Positions 42,937 to 52,424 of a stretch of DNA of 64,000 nucleotides are shown here, piece by piece (the stretch's first letter is position 1; every line of letters starts with the position of its first letter). A program made the translations under genes and the position numbers. Below the pieces are notes generated by a model, which was given only the letters and a program-made list of their open reading frames with translations, had not been told where the DNA came from and did no database searches. The stretch is from Pythium myriotylum (Eukaryota > Oomycota > Peronosporomycetes > Pythiales > Pythiaceae), in NCBI GenBank assembly GCA_023091665.1, contig JALJCQ010000017.1, positions 2,914,001 to 2,978,000 of the forward strand, given 5' to 3'.

Positions 42937-44063
42937 GAAAGGTTGGATGATCAATACGTTCAATTATGCGATGCTTTGTGGATCGTTATCGCTGATTGAG
43001 AAGGGTTTGACTGCAGAAAAGAAATGTCGGGAATGAGATGGTCTGGTGTCCGTTTGCACGATGATGAGGACACGAGGACTGACATTAAAACTTCCAAACG
43101 TCGAGGAAATATCTGGCGAACGACAATACCCGATGGGACTGAGAGCGTCGGCGATGTCGAGATACGTCCTTCTGAGATCAATGTGACGTCAACTCCATCT
43201 CAATTGAGTGTGACGCAGGCACGGACGTGCTGCAATAGGATTTCTTGAACAAGATGATTCAGCATGGTCGCTGCGTCGACGCAATCGAGTGTTGAAAGTC
43301 GACAGTGTTAAAAACTCTTCGTGGACGAGAAAAGCAAAGCTCGAGGAAGCTCGCCCATTGAGATGCCCAACAAACAGATGCTGTGTGCCCATTTCAAGTT
43401 CGAAAGATTAAATAAAAGATTCGTGTCCTGTTAAGACCACGAGAAGATGCTACTGGTGTCGCTGACATCGATCAAAGCGTGGCCTGAGAACTGATAAAAG
43501 GACCCAAGGTTGACGGATGCGAGATCAAGATAACGCGTCATACTTTGGCGGATGAGTTACTGGCCCGCCTGTTCTTGATGTATGAAGACTTGTGGTCTCG
43601 AAGCCTACATACAAGAGACTCACGGAGCGTTCGAAAACGAGACGGGATCTCGAGAAAAGCGTTTGGGTTTTGTCGATATGTCCGATTCCACGACCAACGA
43701 GTTATCACCTCCAGTCCGAAGTACGATGAAGGTCCGCGGATCAGGATTACTCATGTGATTACAAGTCGCCGCGTGGTTTGCTTCGGGATCCCAAGATCCA
43801 AGAGCGACCTGAGAAAAATATCTTTTGCTGGGATGGTGTGAAGACGAGTGAACCCATCAATAGAGTCTGACAGGCATCTGAGACCAAAAGAAGGTGCCTT
43901 TCGACCACGAAACCAACCTTGGTTTAGAAGCAACTCACATGAAGCTCACCTTTTTCTGGCGACTCATCTCCCTCTCACTCTGTGCCTTCCTCACACTCCG
44001 CACTCCTCACAGCGAAACGAGTCGACTGACTGACAAGCACACCCAACAGCCAGACTAGCAGCC
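42937..44063. repeat. intergenic with conserved ankyrin-cluster upstream block, copy 1
   Basis: From about 43300 this matches the regions before genes 5, 6 and 7: a CTCTTCGTGGACGAG segment, a 'GAAGATTAAA-AGATTCG' segment, a strongly conserved stretch around 43660-43790, and a TGAAGCTCACCT-TTTCTGGCGACTC segment near 43938. It probably contains promoter and 5' UTR of gene 4; CTCACTCTGTGCCTTCC at about 43974 is initiator-like. Confidence 0.6.
43678..43758 (+). other. conserved small upstream ORF, copy 1 (26 codons)
   Basis: Encodes MSDSTT-[8 variable]-STMKV-x-GSGLLM and ends at TGA. The same ORF with the same length stands before gene 5, and a lengthened form before genes 6 and 7. It could be a uORF in a long 5' leader or only part of a conserved promoter. 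Confidence 0.35.
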
Positions 44064-45449
44064 ATGTCCTCCTTGGTGCTCGACCTGCTGGTGACGGTCC
44101 TGCAACGCGGCGCGGCGGCCGTGACGACGCTGCTGGGCCAGGAAAACATTCACGTGGACGCCGCGAGCGAGAGCACGACGCCGCCGCTCTGTCTCGCCAC
44201 GCTCTACGGCTTCCCGGATGTCGTCGCGATGCTGCTCAAGACCGGTGCCGACGTCGATGCGGCCGACGCAGATGGCAACTCGGCGCTCATCACGGCGACT
44301 TCGGAGCGCAACCACGCGATCGTGGCCGTGCTGCTCGCCGCTGGTGCCTCGGTGGACCACGTGAGCGCGGACGGGCGCACGGCGCTGATGGTCGCGGCAG
44401 CCAACGGCGACGTGTACAGCGTCGAGCAGCTTGTCGATGCTGGTGCGAGCGTGGACTTTCCCGGCCCAATCGGTCGGACGGCGCTCAGCTTTGCCGCCGA
44501 GTTCGGCCACTCGGTCGTCGTCGAGATGTTGCTCGCGGCAGGCGCAGACCTGGAGAGTGTCGATAATGCGGGGATCTCGCCTCTCGGCTATGCGGTGAAC
44601 GGGAACCACGCGGACGTTGTCCACCAGCTCGCCAGGGAAGGAGCGAACGTGGACCATGAGAACGTGGCCGGCTCAACGGCGCTGACCATGGCGTCACACC
44701 TTAAATTCCACGAGGCAACGGCTGCGCTGCTGAGCGCCGGTGCCGATGTGAACCACGTGTTGACGAGCGGGGCAAGTGCTCTGACGATCGCATCCTGGTT
44801 CGGTGACGTCGAGGGCGCTGCCATGTTGCTCAAAGCTGGTGCGGACGTCGACCACGCTGATGGTTTGGGCGCCGCGCCGCTGATGATGTCGGCTGTCAAG
44901 GGGTTTCTCGAGATTGTCGAGACAGCACTGGAGTACAACGCGACCGTCAACCAGGCAAACAAAGATGGCAACACAGGTCTCCTCTTCGCTGTAGAGAAGG
45001 GCCACTCTGAGGTCATCGAAGTGCTTCTTCGTGCAGGCGCCGATATCAACTGTACCAACAAGACTGGGATCACACCACTCGTGATGGCGATAAACCAGGG
45101 GCATGTGAAGATCGCCGAGCGTCTCATCGCTTGTGGTGCCAAGCCCGACCAAACTTCAGCTGAAAACAGTACGGCGCTTACGCTGGCGTCCTGGCGTGGC
45201 CACACGGATATCGTTGACACGCTACTCACGAAAGGTGTAAATGTGAACCACGCGGACGACGATGGCGACACGAGTCTGATGTTGGCCTCGTCCAAAGGTT
45301 TTGTCGAGATCGTTGACAAGTTGCTGGCTGCAAAGGCCAATGCCAAAATGAGAAATCGCCGAGGCCACACGGCGTTGACCCTCGCCGCTCAGAACGGACA
45401 CGACGAAATCGTCCTCAAGCTTCTGAGCGCACAATTGTCTTCGGGGTGA
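44064..45449 (+). CDS. ankyrin-repeat protein, gene 4 (truncated by in-frame stops)
   Basis: 461 residues: cap (LLVTVLQRGAAAVTTLLGQE), about 13 ankyrin repeats in the same order as the front of genes 5-7, then TGA at 45447-45449. The frame continues behind the stop with DFEEDEEES, a second TGA (45477-45479), and a 33-codon acidic peptide ending ...YARGA at TGA 45579-45581. That is homologous to the acidic tail ending ...KPARGA of genes 5-7. Gene 4 therefore lost roughly 370 residues of repeats by internal deletion and its tail by nonsense changes. The product may still fold, since ankyrin arrays tolerate shortening. Confidence 0.8.
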   Translation: MSSLVLDLLVTVLQRGAAAVTTLLGQENIHVDAASESTTPPLCLATLYGFPDVVAMLLKTGADVDAADADGNSALITATSERNHAIVAVLLAAGASVDHVSADGRTALMVAAANGDVYSVEQLVDAGASVDFPGPIGRTALSFAAEFGHSVVVEMLLAAGADLESVDNAGISPLGYAVNGNHADVVHQLAREGANVDHENVAGSTALTMASHLKFHEATAALLSAGADVNHVLTSGASALTIASWFGDVEGAAMLLKAGADVDHADGLGAAPLMMSAVKGFLEIVETALEYNATVNQANKDGNTGLLFAVEKGHSEVIEVLLRAGADINCTNKTGITPLVMAINQGHVKIAERLIACGAKPDQTSAENSTALTLASWRGHTDIVDTLLTKGVNVNHADDDGDTSLMLASSKGFVEIVDKLLAAKANAKMRNRRGHTALTLAAQNGHDEIVLKLLSAQLSSG

Positions 45450-45581
45450 GACTTCGAGGAGGACGAAGAAGAGAGTTGAGACGAGTCGAGGGAGCAGGCG
45501 TCTGTGGAGGCCGGAGAGGTCGAACGAGCGAGTGGGGAGGACGAAGAGGATCATGGCGACAATTACGCGAGAGGAGCATGA
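45450..45581 (+). pseudogene. stranded acidic tail of ankyrin gene 4
   Basis: In frame with gene 4, interrupted by TGA at 45477. The part 45480-45581 aligns with the C-terminal tail of gene 7 (E-x-V-E-R motif and the final ARGA). Confidence 0.65.
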
Positions 45582-46419
45582 AGCGGAGAGATACGACTAG
45601 ATAATTTTGGAGAAGCTGGTTGCGGCCGGCGCGATCGTGAACAGCAATCGTCACGACGGGGGGGATACGACTCGACAATGCATCGTGGACGAGAGGAACA
45701 AAGGCCCAGGTAATTCGCGATTTCAAGTTCGGAGAAAAAAAAGGCAAGAAGATTAGAAGGCATTCGCGTGCTGATAATACTGCGAGGAGACTCCTCTGAC
45801 GTCGCCGACATCGATCGAAGCGTGACCTAAGGACTGATAAAAGGGCTCTATGGCGAGCTGACGGATGCGAGATCAAGATAACGGGTCATAATTTAGCGAA
45901 TGAGATGTTCGCCTGCATGTCCTTGACATAGTGAAGACTTGTGGTCTCGACGCCTACGTTTTTTGTGCAAGAGACTCACGGAGCGTTCGAAATCGAGACG
46001 AGAATCGCGAGAAAAGCGTCTGGGTTTTGTCGATATGTCCGATTCCACGACCAGCAAAGTATCATCTTCACTCCCAAGTACGATGAAGGTCGACGGCTCT
46101 GGATTACTCATGTGATTACAAGTCGCCGCGTGCTTTGCTTGGACTCCCAAGACCCCAAGATCCCAAGATCGAAGTGAGAAAAAGTAAAATCTCTGTCGCT
46201 GGGTTTGGGTTCACCCAGACAGCCATTTGAGATCAAAATGCGATCTTTCGACCCGAAACCATCCTTGGTTTGGAGGCAACTCACATCAAGCTCACCTCTG
46301 TCTGGCGACACAACTCATAATGTCCGTTCTTCGGTGTAGAATCCTCACTCCTCACACAGAAACAAGTCGAACAACGAAGAAACCCACGCCAGACATCTCA
46401 CGGCCAGATCAACAGCCAG
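45582..46419. repeat. intergenic with decayed ankyrin repeat and upstream block, copy 2
   Basis: 45601-45660 encodes a remnant (LEKLVAAGAIVNSNRHDG) of the last ankyrin repeat of gene 3. From about 45700 it matches the upstream block of genes 4, 6 and 7, diverged from the 3482-base array copies by many substitutions. Confidence 0.65.
46035..46115 (+). other. conserved small upstream ORF, copy 2 (26 codons)
   Basis: Encodes MSDSTTSKVSSSLPSTMKV then DGSGLLM and TGA; same length as copy 1 despite eight changed codons in the middle. Confidence 0.35.
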
Positions 46420-48942
46420 ATGACCACGAACACCTTTGTGCTCGAGCTGCTGCTGGCGATCGAGCAGCGCGACGCAGCGGCCGTGGCGACGCTGCTGCGC
46501 GAGAAAAGTATGGACGTGGACGCCGCGAGCGAGGGCACGACGCCGCCGCTCTGTCTCGCGACGCTCTACGGCGAAGACGAGATCGTCGCGATGCTGCTCA
46601 AGGCCGGTGCCAACGTCGATGCGATGGACGCAGACGCCAACTCGGCGCTCATCACGGCGACTTCGCAGCGCAACCACGCGATCGTGGCTGCGTTGCTGGC
46701 CGCTGGTGCCTCGGTGGACTACGCGAACGCGAGTGGCCGCACGGCACTGATGGTCGCGGCGGCCAACGGCGACGTGTACAGCGTTCAGCAGCTTGTCGAT
46801 GCTGGTGCGAGCGTGGACATCGCCAACCCGATCGGTCGCACGGCGCTCAGTTTTGCTGCAGGGAACGGGCGCTCAGTCGTCGTTGAGATGCTGCTCGCGG
46901 CAGGCGCAGACCTGGAGAGTGTCGATAATGTTGGGATCTCGCCTCTTGGGTACGCGGCGCGCGGGAACCACGCGGATGTTGTTCGCCAGCTCGCCAGGGA
47001 AGGAGCGAGCGTGGACTCAGAGGATGAATCTAGATCGACAGCTCTGATGGCCGCGTCGTACTTCAAGTTCCCCGAGGTAACGGCTGCGCTGCTGAGCGCC
47101 GGTGCCGACGTGAACCACGTGTCGACGAGCGAGGCAAGTGCTTTGTCGATCGCATCCTGGTTCGGTGATGCCGAGATTGCTGCCATGTTGCTCAAAGCCG
47201 GCGCAGACGTCGACCACGCTGATGCTGTGGGTGCCGCACCGCTGATCTCGTCGGCTGCCAACGGGTTTCACGAGATTGTCCAGACAGTGCTCGAGTACAA
47301 CGCGAACGTCGACCAGGCGAACAAAGATGGTACTACAGGTCTTATGTTCGCTGTGCAACAGGGTCATTCCGAAGTCATGGAAGTGCTTCTTCGTGCAGGC
47401 GCCGATATCAACTGTACCAACAATACTGGGATCACTCCGCTGATGATGGCGATGACCCACGGCCGCGTGGAGATCGTCGAGCGGCTCATCGCTTGTGGCG
47501 CCAAGCCCGACCAAGCTTCAGCCGACAGCAACACGGCCCTTATGCTGGCGTCTTTGGCCGGTCATACGGATATCGTTGATGCACTACTCACCAAAGGTGT
47601 GGATGTGGACCACGCCGACGATGATGGCCACACTGGCCTGATGTTGGCCTCGTCTAAAGGTTTTGTCGGGATTGTTGACAAGTTGCTGGCTGCGAACGCC
47701 AACGTTGAGATCCGCAACGACCAAGGCAACACGGCATTTAGCCTCGCAGCTCACAATGGACACGACGAGATCATTGACAAGCTTCTCGCGGCCGGTGCAG
47801 AGCTCGACGGTGCGAATCGTCGCGGATACACGCCACTCCACCTTTCGCTGACAGGGGGTCAAGTTTGTACGGCGGAGAAGCTGCTTGCACTTGGCGCAAG
47901 ATTCGATGCAGTGGCCTATAACGGCTCGACACCGCTGACATTAGCTTGCTGGCACGGCCACGAGAGTGTTGTGGACAAGCTGCTGGCGTACGGAGTGGAC
48001 GTGAACCACGTGGATAGCGCTGAAGATACCCCACTGCTACTCGCGACGGCGAAAGGCTTCACGAACATCGTCAAGAAGCTTATTGCTGCTGGTGCAAATG
48101 TCGATTACGTCACCACGACGGCCCGTGTTCGTGGCGCCACGGCGCTCGTGGTCGCGTGCCAGTGTGGTCATCCATCAGTCGTGCAGAAGTTGCTTGCGGC
48201 AGGCTGCGATGTCGACTGCGTTACGGATGACGGCAACTGCGTGCTAGCCTACGCGGCCCAGAACGGCAGCGTACGCATCGTTCGCATGCTACTAGACCGG
48301 AACGTGAAGGTGGATGTAGTCAACAAGGACGGCAACACGCCACTGAGTCTCGCTCTTTCGCTTGATCATCCCGTGGTGGCTGAGATGCTGGCGTGGAAGA
48401 GCCAGCGACTGGAGCTCTGCGATGGTGCCGGGTGGACGCCACTGGCGATGGCGTGTGGGTGCAACCACGGTGATGTCGTGGATATTTTGCTGGCGCGAGG
48501 CGTGGACGTGAACCAAGTGAGCCAGACCGGAGAGACCGCTCTGATGGTTGCGGCGGGTGAAGGATTCGGCGTGATCGTCGATAAACTGATCGCGGCCGGT
48601 GCAGACGTGCGAGCGAAGAGCGAGAGTGGCATCACGGCGCTGGCAAAAGCGATGAGCAACAACCACGATCGGATCGTGGATGCGCTGGTGGCAGCAGGTG
48701 CGGAAGTGAGTCGAGTGGGGGAGGATGTTGTGTCGACAGATGCAGCGGTGACAAGCGAGAGCCAAGTCGAGACGAAGCTGAAGCTGTTGACGGCTGGTGC
48801 GGTCCGGGGAGAGAAGGAAGAGGAAGTGGCGGAGAGCTTTGATGAGACGAGGAATAAAGCGTGTGTGAAGGCGAGAGAGGTCGAACGAGGGAATGAGAAG
48901 GAGGAGGGTGATCGTGGCGACAAGCCCGCGAGGGGTGCATGA
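46420..48942 (+). CDS. ankyrin-repeat protein, gene 5 (array copy A)
   Basis: 840 residues: unique start MTTNTFVLE, then cap LLLAIEQRDAAAVATLLREK, about 24 ankyrin repeats and an acidic/basic charged tail (EEEVAESFDETRN, then GDRGDKPARGA). From base 46442 on it is the same as gene 6. One repeat carries a four-residue insertion (VTTTARVRGAT) relative to gene 7. No signal peptide or second domain. Expected to be a cytoplasmic or nuclear scaffold binding unknown partners. Its own upstream region differs from those of genes 6 and 7, so it may be regulated differently although the product is almost identical to that of gene 6. Confidence 0.9.
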   Translation: MTTNTFVLELLLAIEQRDAAAVATLLREKSMDVDAASEGTTPPLCLATLYGEDEIVAMLLKAGANVDAMDADANSALITATSQRNHAIVAALLAAGASVDYANASGRTALMVAAANGDVYSVQQLVDAGASVDIANPIGRTALSFAAGNGRSVVVEMLLAAGADLESVDNVGISPLGYAARGNHADVVRQLAREGASVDSEDESRSTALMAASYFKFPEVTAALLSAGADVNHVSTSEASALSIASWFGDAEIAAMLLKAGADVDHADAVGAAPLISSAANGFHEIVQTVLEYNANVDQANKDGTTGLMFAVQQGHSEVMEVLLRAGADINCTNNTGITPLMMAMTHGRVEIVERLIACGAKPDQASADSNTALMLASLAGHTDIVDALLTKGVDVDHADDDGHTGLMLASSKGFVGIVDKLLAANANVEIRNDQGNTAFSLAAHNGHDEIIDKLLAAGAELDGANRRGYTPLHLSLTGGQVCTAEKLLALGARFDAVAYNGSTPLTLACWHGHESVVDKLLAYGVDVNHVDSAEDTPLLLATAKGFTNIVKKLIAAGANVDYVTTTARVRGATALVVACQCGHPSVVQKLLAAGCDVDCVTDDGNCVLAYAAQNGSVRIVRMLLDRNVKVDVVNKDGNTPLSLALSLDHPVVAEMLAWKSQRLELCDGAGWTPLAMACGCNHGDVVDILLARGVDVNQVSQTGETALMVAAGEGFGVIVDKLIAAGADVRAKSESGITALAKAMSNNHDRIVDALVAAGAEVSRVGEDVVSTDAAVTSESQVETKLKLLTAGAVRGEKEEEVAESFDETRNKACVKAREVERGNEKEEGDRGDKPARGA

Positions 48943-49509
48943 GACGGTGGCAGCAGTTGCCATGAGACAAAGTTCCCACAGAGGCGGCGCTGGGGTGCGC
49001 TTGCGTGAAGGGGCATAAGAGCATTGTCGAGATGCGGGTTGCGGTTGAAAGACGACAGCGCTGATATCAACTCTTCGTGGACGAGGAAAACTAAGCTTCA
49101 GGAAGCTCGCCGATTGCAAAATGGTCAACACGGCGGCGCGCTCTGTCAATTTCAAGTTCGGAAGATTAAAAGAAGATTCGGGTCTTGATAAAACTGCGAG
49201 AAGACGGATTTCAAGTTGGTCGAAGAACAGAACAGATTCGCGTCCTGGTGTAACGACGAGAAGACGCTTCTGATGTCCCTGATGTGTTGACAAGCATCCA
49301 ATCGTGACCTCAGAACTAATGAAAGGGCACCAGGGCGAGTCATCGGATGCGACGCGTCATACTTGGGCGGATGAAGTGTTGGCGTGCACGTTCTTGACAC
49401 AGTGAAGACTTGTGGTCTCGACGCCCACGTTTCTTTTTGTACAAGAGTGTCAAGTGAGCGTTTCGAAAACGAGACGAGATTGCTAGAAAAGCGTTTGGGT
49501 TTTGTCGAT

Positions 49510-49749
49510 ATGTCCGATTCCACGACCAGCAAAGTATCATCTTCACTCCCAAGTACGATGAAGGTCCATGGCTCTGGGATTACTCGTGTGATTACAAGTC
49601 GCCGCGTGGTTGGCTTGGGAGCCCAAGATCCAAGTGAGCCAGCCAACCACGTGAGAAAAAGTAAAAATTTCTCTCGCTGGGTTTGGGTTCACGCAGACAG
49701 CCATCTGAGACCAGAAGTGGGTACTTTTCGACCCCGACTCCAACCTTGA
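49510..49749 (+). other. conserved small upstream ORF, copy 3 (extended)
   Basis: Starts MSDSTTSKVSSSLPSTMKV like copy 2. One extra base in CTGGGATTAC shifts the frame so it runs to 79 codons. The change argues against strong selection on its C-terminus. Confidence 0.3.
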
Positions 49750-49800
49750 TTTAGAAGCAACTCACATGAAGCTCACCTCTTTCTGGCGACTCATCTCCCT

Positions 49801-49820
49801 CTCACACTCCACATTCCTCA
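49801..49820 (+). promoter_or_regulatory. initiator-like core promoter of ankyrin gene 6
   Basis: CTCACACTCCACATTCCTCA fits the Inr plus flank pattern; an identical copy is at 53283-53302 before gene 7. Confidence 0.45.
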
Positions 49821-49907
49821 CGCCGCACTCCTCACAAAGAAACAAGTCGACCGAGAGACCGACCAACAGCCGGACACACAGGCAGCGGGACAGCCAGATC
49901 GAGAGCC

Positions 49908-52424
49908 ATGCTGGCCCCGGAGTTCGAGCTGCTGCTGGCGATCGAGCAGCGCGACGCAGCGGCCGTGGCGACGCTGCTGCGCGAGAAAAGTATGGACGTG
50001 GACGCCGCGAGCGAGGGCACGACGCCGCCGCTCTGTCTCGCGACGCTCTACGGCGAAGACGAGATCGTCGCGATGCTGCTCAAGGCCGGTGCCAACGTCG
50101 ATGCGATGGACGCAGACGCCAACTCGGCGCTCATCACGGCGACTTCGCAGCGCAACCACGCGATCGTGGCTGCGTTGCTGGCCGCTGGTGCCTCGGTGGA
50201 CTACGCGAACGCGAGTGGCCGCACGGCACTGATGGTCGCGGCGGCCAACGGCGACGTGTACAGCGTTCAGCAGCTTGTCGATGCTGGTGCGAGCGTGGAC
50301 ATCGCCAACCCGATCGGTCGCACGGCGCTCAGTTTTGCTGCAGGGAACGGGCGCTCAGTCGTCGTTGAGATGCTGCTCGCGGCAGGCGCAGACCTGGAGA
50401 GTGTCGATAATGTTGGGATCTCGCCTCTTGGGTACGCGGCGCGCGGGAACCACGCGGATGTTGTTCGCCAGCTCGCCAGGGAAGGAGCGAGCGTGGACTC
50501 AGAGGATGAATCTAGATCGACAGCTCTGATGGCCGCGTCGTACTTCAAGTTCCCCGAGGTAACGGCTGCGCTGCTGAGCGCCGGTGCCGACGTGAACCAC
50601 GTGTCGACGAGCGAGGCAAGTGCTTTGTCGATCGCATCCTGGTTCGGTGATGCCGAGATTGCTGCCATGTTGCTCAAAGCCGGCGCAGACGTCGACCACG
50701 CTGATGCTGTGGGTGCCGCACCGCTGATCTCGTCGGCTGCCAACGGGTTTCACGAGATTGTCCAGACAGTGCTCGAGTACAACGCGAACGTCGACCAGGC
50801 GAACAAAGATGGTACTACAGGTCTTATGTTCGCTGTGCAACAGGGTCATTCCGAAGTCATGGAAGTGCTTCTTCGTGCAGGCGCCGATATCAACTGTACC
50901 AACAATACTGGGATCACTCCGCTGATGATGGCGATGACCCACGGCCGCGTGGAGATCGTCGAGCGGCTCATCGCTTGTGGCGCCAAGCCCGACCAAGCTT
51001 CAGCCGACAGCAACACGGCCCTTATGCTGGCGTCTTTGGCCGGTCATACGGATATCGTTGATGCACTACTCACCAAAGGTGTGGATGTGGACCACGCCGA
51101 CGATGATGGCCACACTGGCCTGATGTTGGCCTCGTCTAAAGGTTTTGTCGGGATTGTTGACAAGTTGCTGGCTGCGAACGCCAACGTTGAGATCCGCAAC
51201 GACCAAGGCAACACGGCATTTAGCCTCGCAGCTCACAATGGACACGACGAGATCATTGACAAGCTTCTCGCGGCCGGTGCAGAGCTCGACGGTGCGAATC
51301 GTCGCGGATACACGCCACTCCACCTTTCGCTGACAGGGGGTCAAGTTTGTACGGCGGAGAAGCTGCTTGCACTTGGCGCAAGATTCGATGCAGTGGCCTA
51401 TAACGGCTCGACACCGCTGACATTAGCTTGCTGGCACGGCCACGAGAGTGTTGTGGACAAGCTGCTGGCGTACGGAGTGGACGTGAACCACGTGGATAGC
51501 GCTGAAGATACCCCACTGCTACTCGCGACGGCGAAAGGCTTCACGAACATCGTCAAGAAGCTTATTGCTGCTGGTGCAAATGTCGATTACGTCACCACGA
51601 CGGCCCGTGTTCGTGGCGCCACGGCGCTCGTGGTCGCGTGCCAGTGTGGTCATCCATCAGTCGTGCAGAAGTTGCTTGCGGCAGGCTGCGATGTCGACTG
51701 CGTTACGGATGACGGCAACTGCGTGCTAGCCTACGCGGCCCAGAACGGCAGCGTACGCATCGTTCGCATGCTACTAGACCGGAACGTGAAGGTGGATGTA
51801 GTCAACAAGGACGGCAACACGCCACTGAGTCTCGCTCTTTCGCTTGATCATCCCGTGGTGGCTGAGATGCTGGCGTGGAAGAGCCAGCGACTGGAGCTCT
51901 GCGATGGTGCCGGGTGGACGCCACTGGCGATGGCGTGTGGGTGCAACCACGGTGATGTCGTGGATATTTTGCTGGCGCGAGGCGTGGACGTGAACCAAGT
52001 GAGCCAGACCGGAGAGACCGCTCTGATGGTTGCGGCGGGTGAAGGATTCGGCGTGATCGTCGATAAACTGATCGCGGCCGGTGCAGACGTGCGAGCGAAG
52101 AGCGAGAGTGGCATCACGGCGCTGGCAAAAGCGATGAGCAACAACCACGATCGGATCGTGGATGCGCTGGTGGCAGCAGGTGCGGAAGTGAGTCGAGTGG
52201 GGGAGGATGTTGTGTCGACAGATGCAGCGGTGACAAGCGAGAGCCAAGTCGAGACGAAGCTGAAGCTGTTGACGGCTGGTGCGGTCCGGGGAGAGAAGGA
52301 AGAGGAAGTGGCGGAGAGCTTTGATGAGACGAGGAATAAAGCGTGTGTGAAGGCGAGAGAGGTCGAACGAGGGAATGAGAAGGAGGAGGGTGATCGTGGC
52401 GACAAGCCCGCGAGGGGTGCATGA
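49908..52424 (+). CDS. ankyrin-repeat protein, gene 6 (array copy B, chimeric)
   Basis: 838 residues. The start MLAPEFE, the promoter and the first 0.57 kb equal gene 7, while everything from about 50490 on equals gene 5, including the VTTTARVRGAT insertion and the tail. It is therefore best read as a hybrid made by unequal crossing-over between gene 5 and gene 7. About 24 ankyrin repeats, no other domain. It differs from the gene 5 product only in the first ten or so residues, so gene 6 in effect places the gene 5 protein under the gene 7 promoter. Confidence 0.9.
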   Translation: MLAPEFELLLAIEQRDAAAVATLLREKSMDVDAASEGTTPPLCLATLYGEDEIVAMLLKAGANVDAMDADANSALITATSQRNHAIVAALLAAGASVDYANASGRTALMVAAANGDVYSVQQLVDAGASVDIANPIGRTALSFAAGNGRSVVVEMLLAAGADLESVDNVGISPLGYAARGNHADVVRQLAREGASVDSEDESRSTALMAASYFKFPEVTAALLSAGADVNHVSTSEASALSIASWFGDAEIAAMLLKAGADVDHADAVGAAPLISSAANGFHEIVQTVLEYNANVDQANKDGTTGLMFAVQQGHSEVMEVLLRAGADINCTNNTGITPLMMAMTHGRVEIVERLIACGAKPDQASADSNTALMLASLAGHTDIVDALLTKGVDVDHADDDGHTGLMLASSKGFVGIVDKLLAANANVEIRNDQGNTAFSLAAHNGHDEIIDKLLAAGAELDGANRRGYTPLHLSLTGGQVCTAEKLLALGARFDAVAYNGSTPLTLACWHGHESVVDKLLAYGVDVNHVDSAEDTPLLLATAKGFTNIVKKLIAAGANVDYVTTTARVRGATALVVACQCGHPSVVQKLLAAGCDVDCVTDDGNCVLAYAAQNGSVRIVRMLLDRNVKVDVVNKDGNTPLSLALSLDHPVVAEMLAWKSQRLELCDGAGWTPLAMACGCNHGDVVDILLARGVDVNQVSQTGETALMVAAGEGFGVIVDKLIAAGADVRAKSESGITALAKAMSNNHDRIVDALVAAGAEVSRVGEDVVSTDAAVTSESQVETKLKLLTAGAVRGEKEEEVAESFDETRNKACVKAREVERGNEKEEGDRGDKPARGA

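Larger units (their letters stand above)
48943..49907. repeat. spacer with decayed ankyrin repeat and upstream block, copy 3
   Basis: 48974-49046 is a decayed copy of the last repeat of gene 3 (GCGCTTGCGTGAAGG-GCAT, then ATTGTCGAGATG). The rest is the upstream block of gene 6. CTCACACTCCACATTCCTCA at 49801-49820 is a good initiator candidate about 90-107 bases before the ATG. Confidence 0.7.

Noticed and set aside
48292..49293. Long minus-strand ORF (333 codons) across ankyrin gene 5, repeated at 51774-52775
   Set aside because: It is the shadow of the ankyrin coding strand; codon periodicity and the ankyrin consensus belong to the + strand, and the two copies are identical only because the DNA is.
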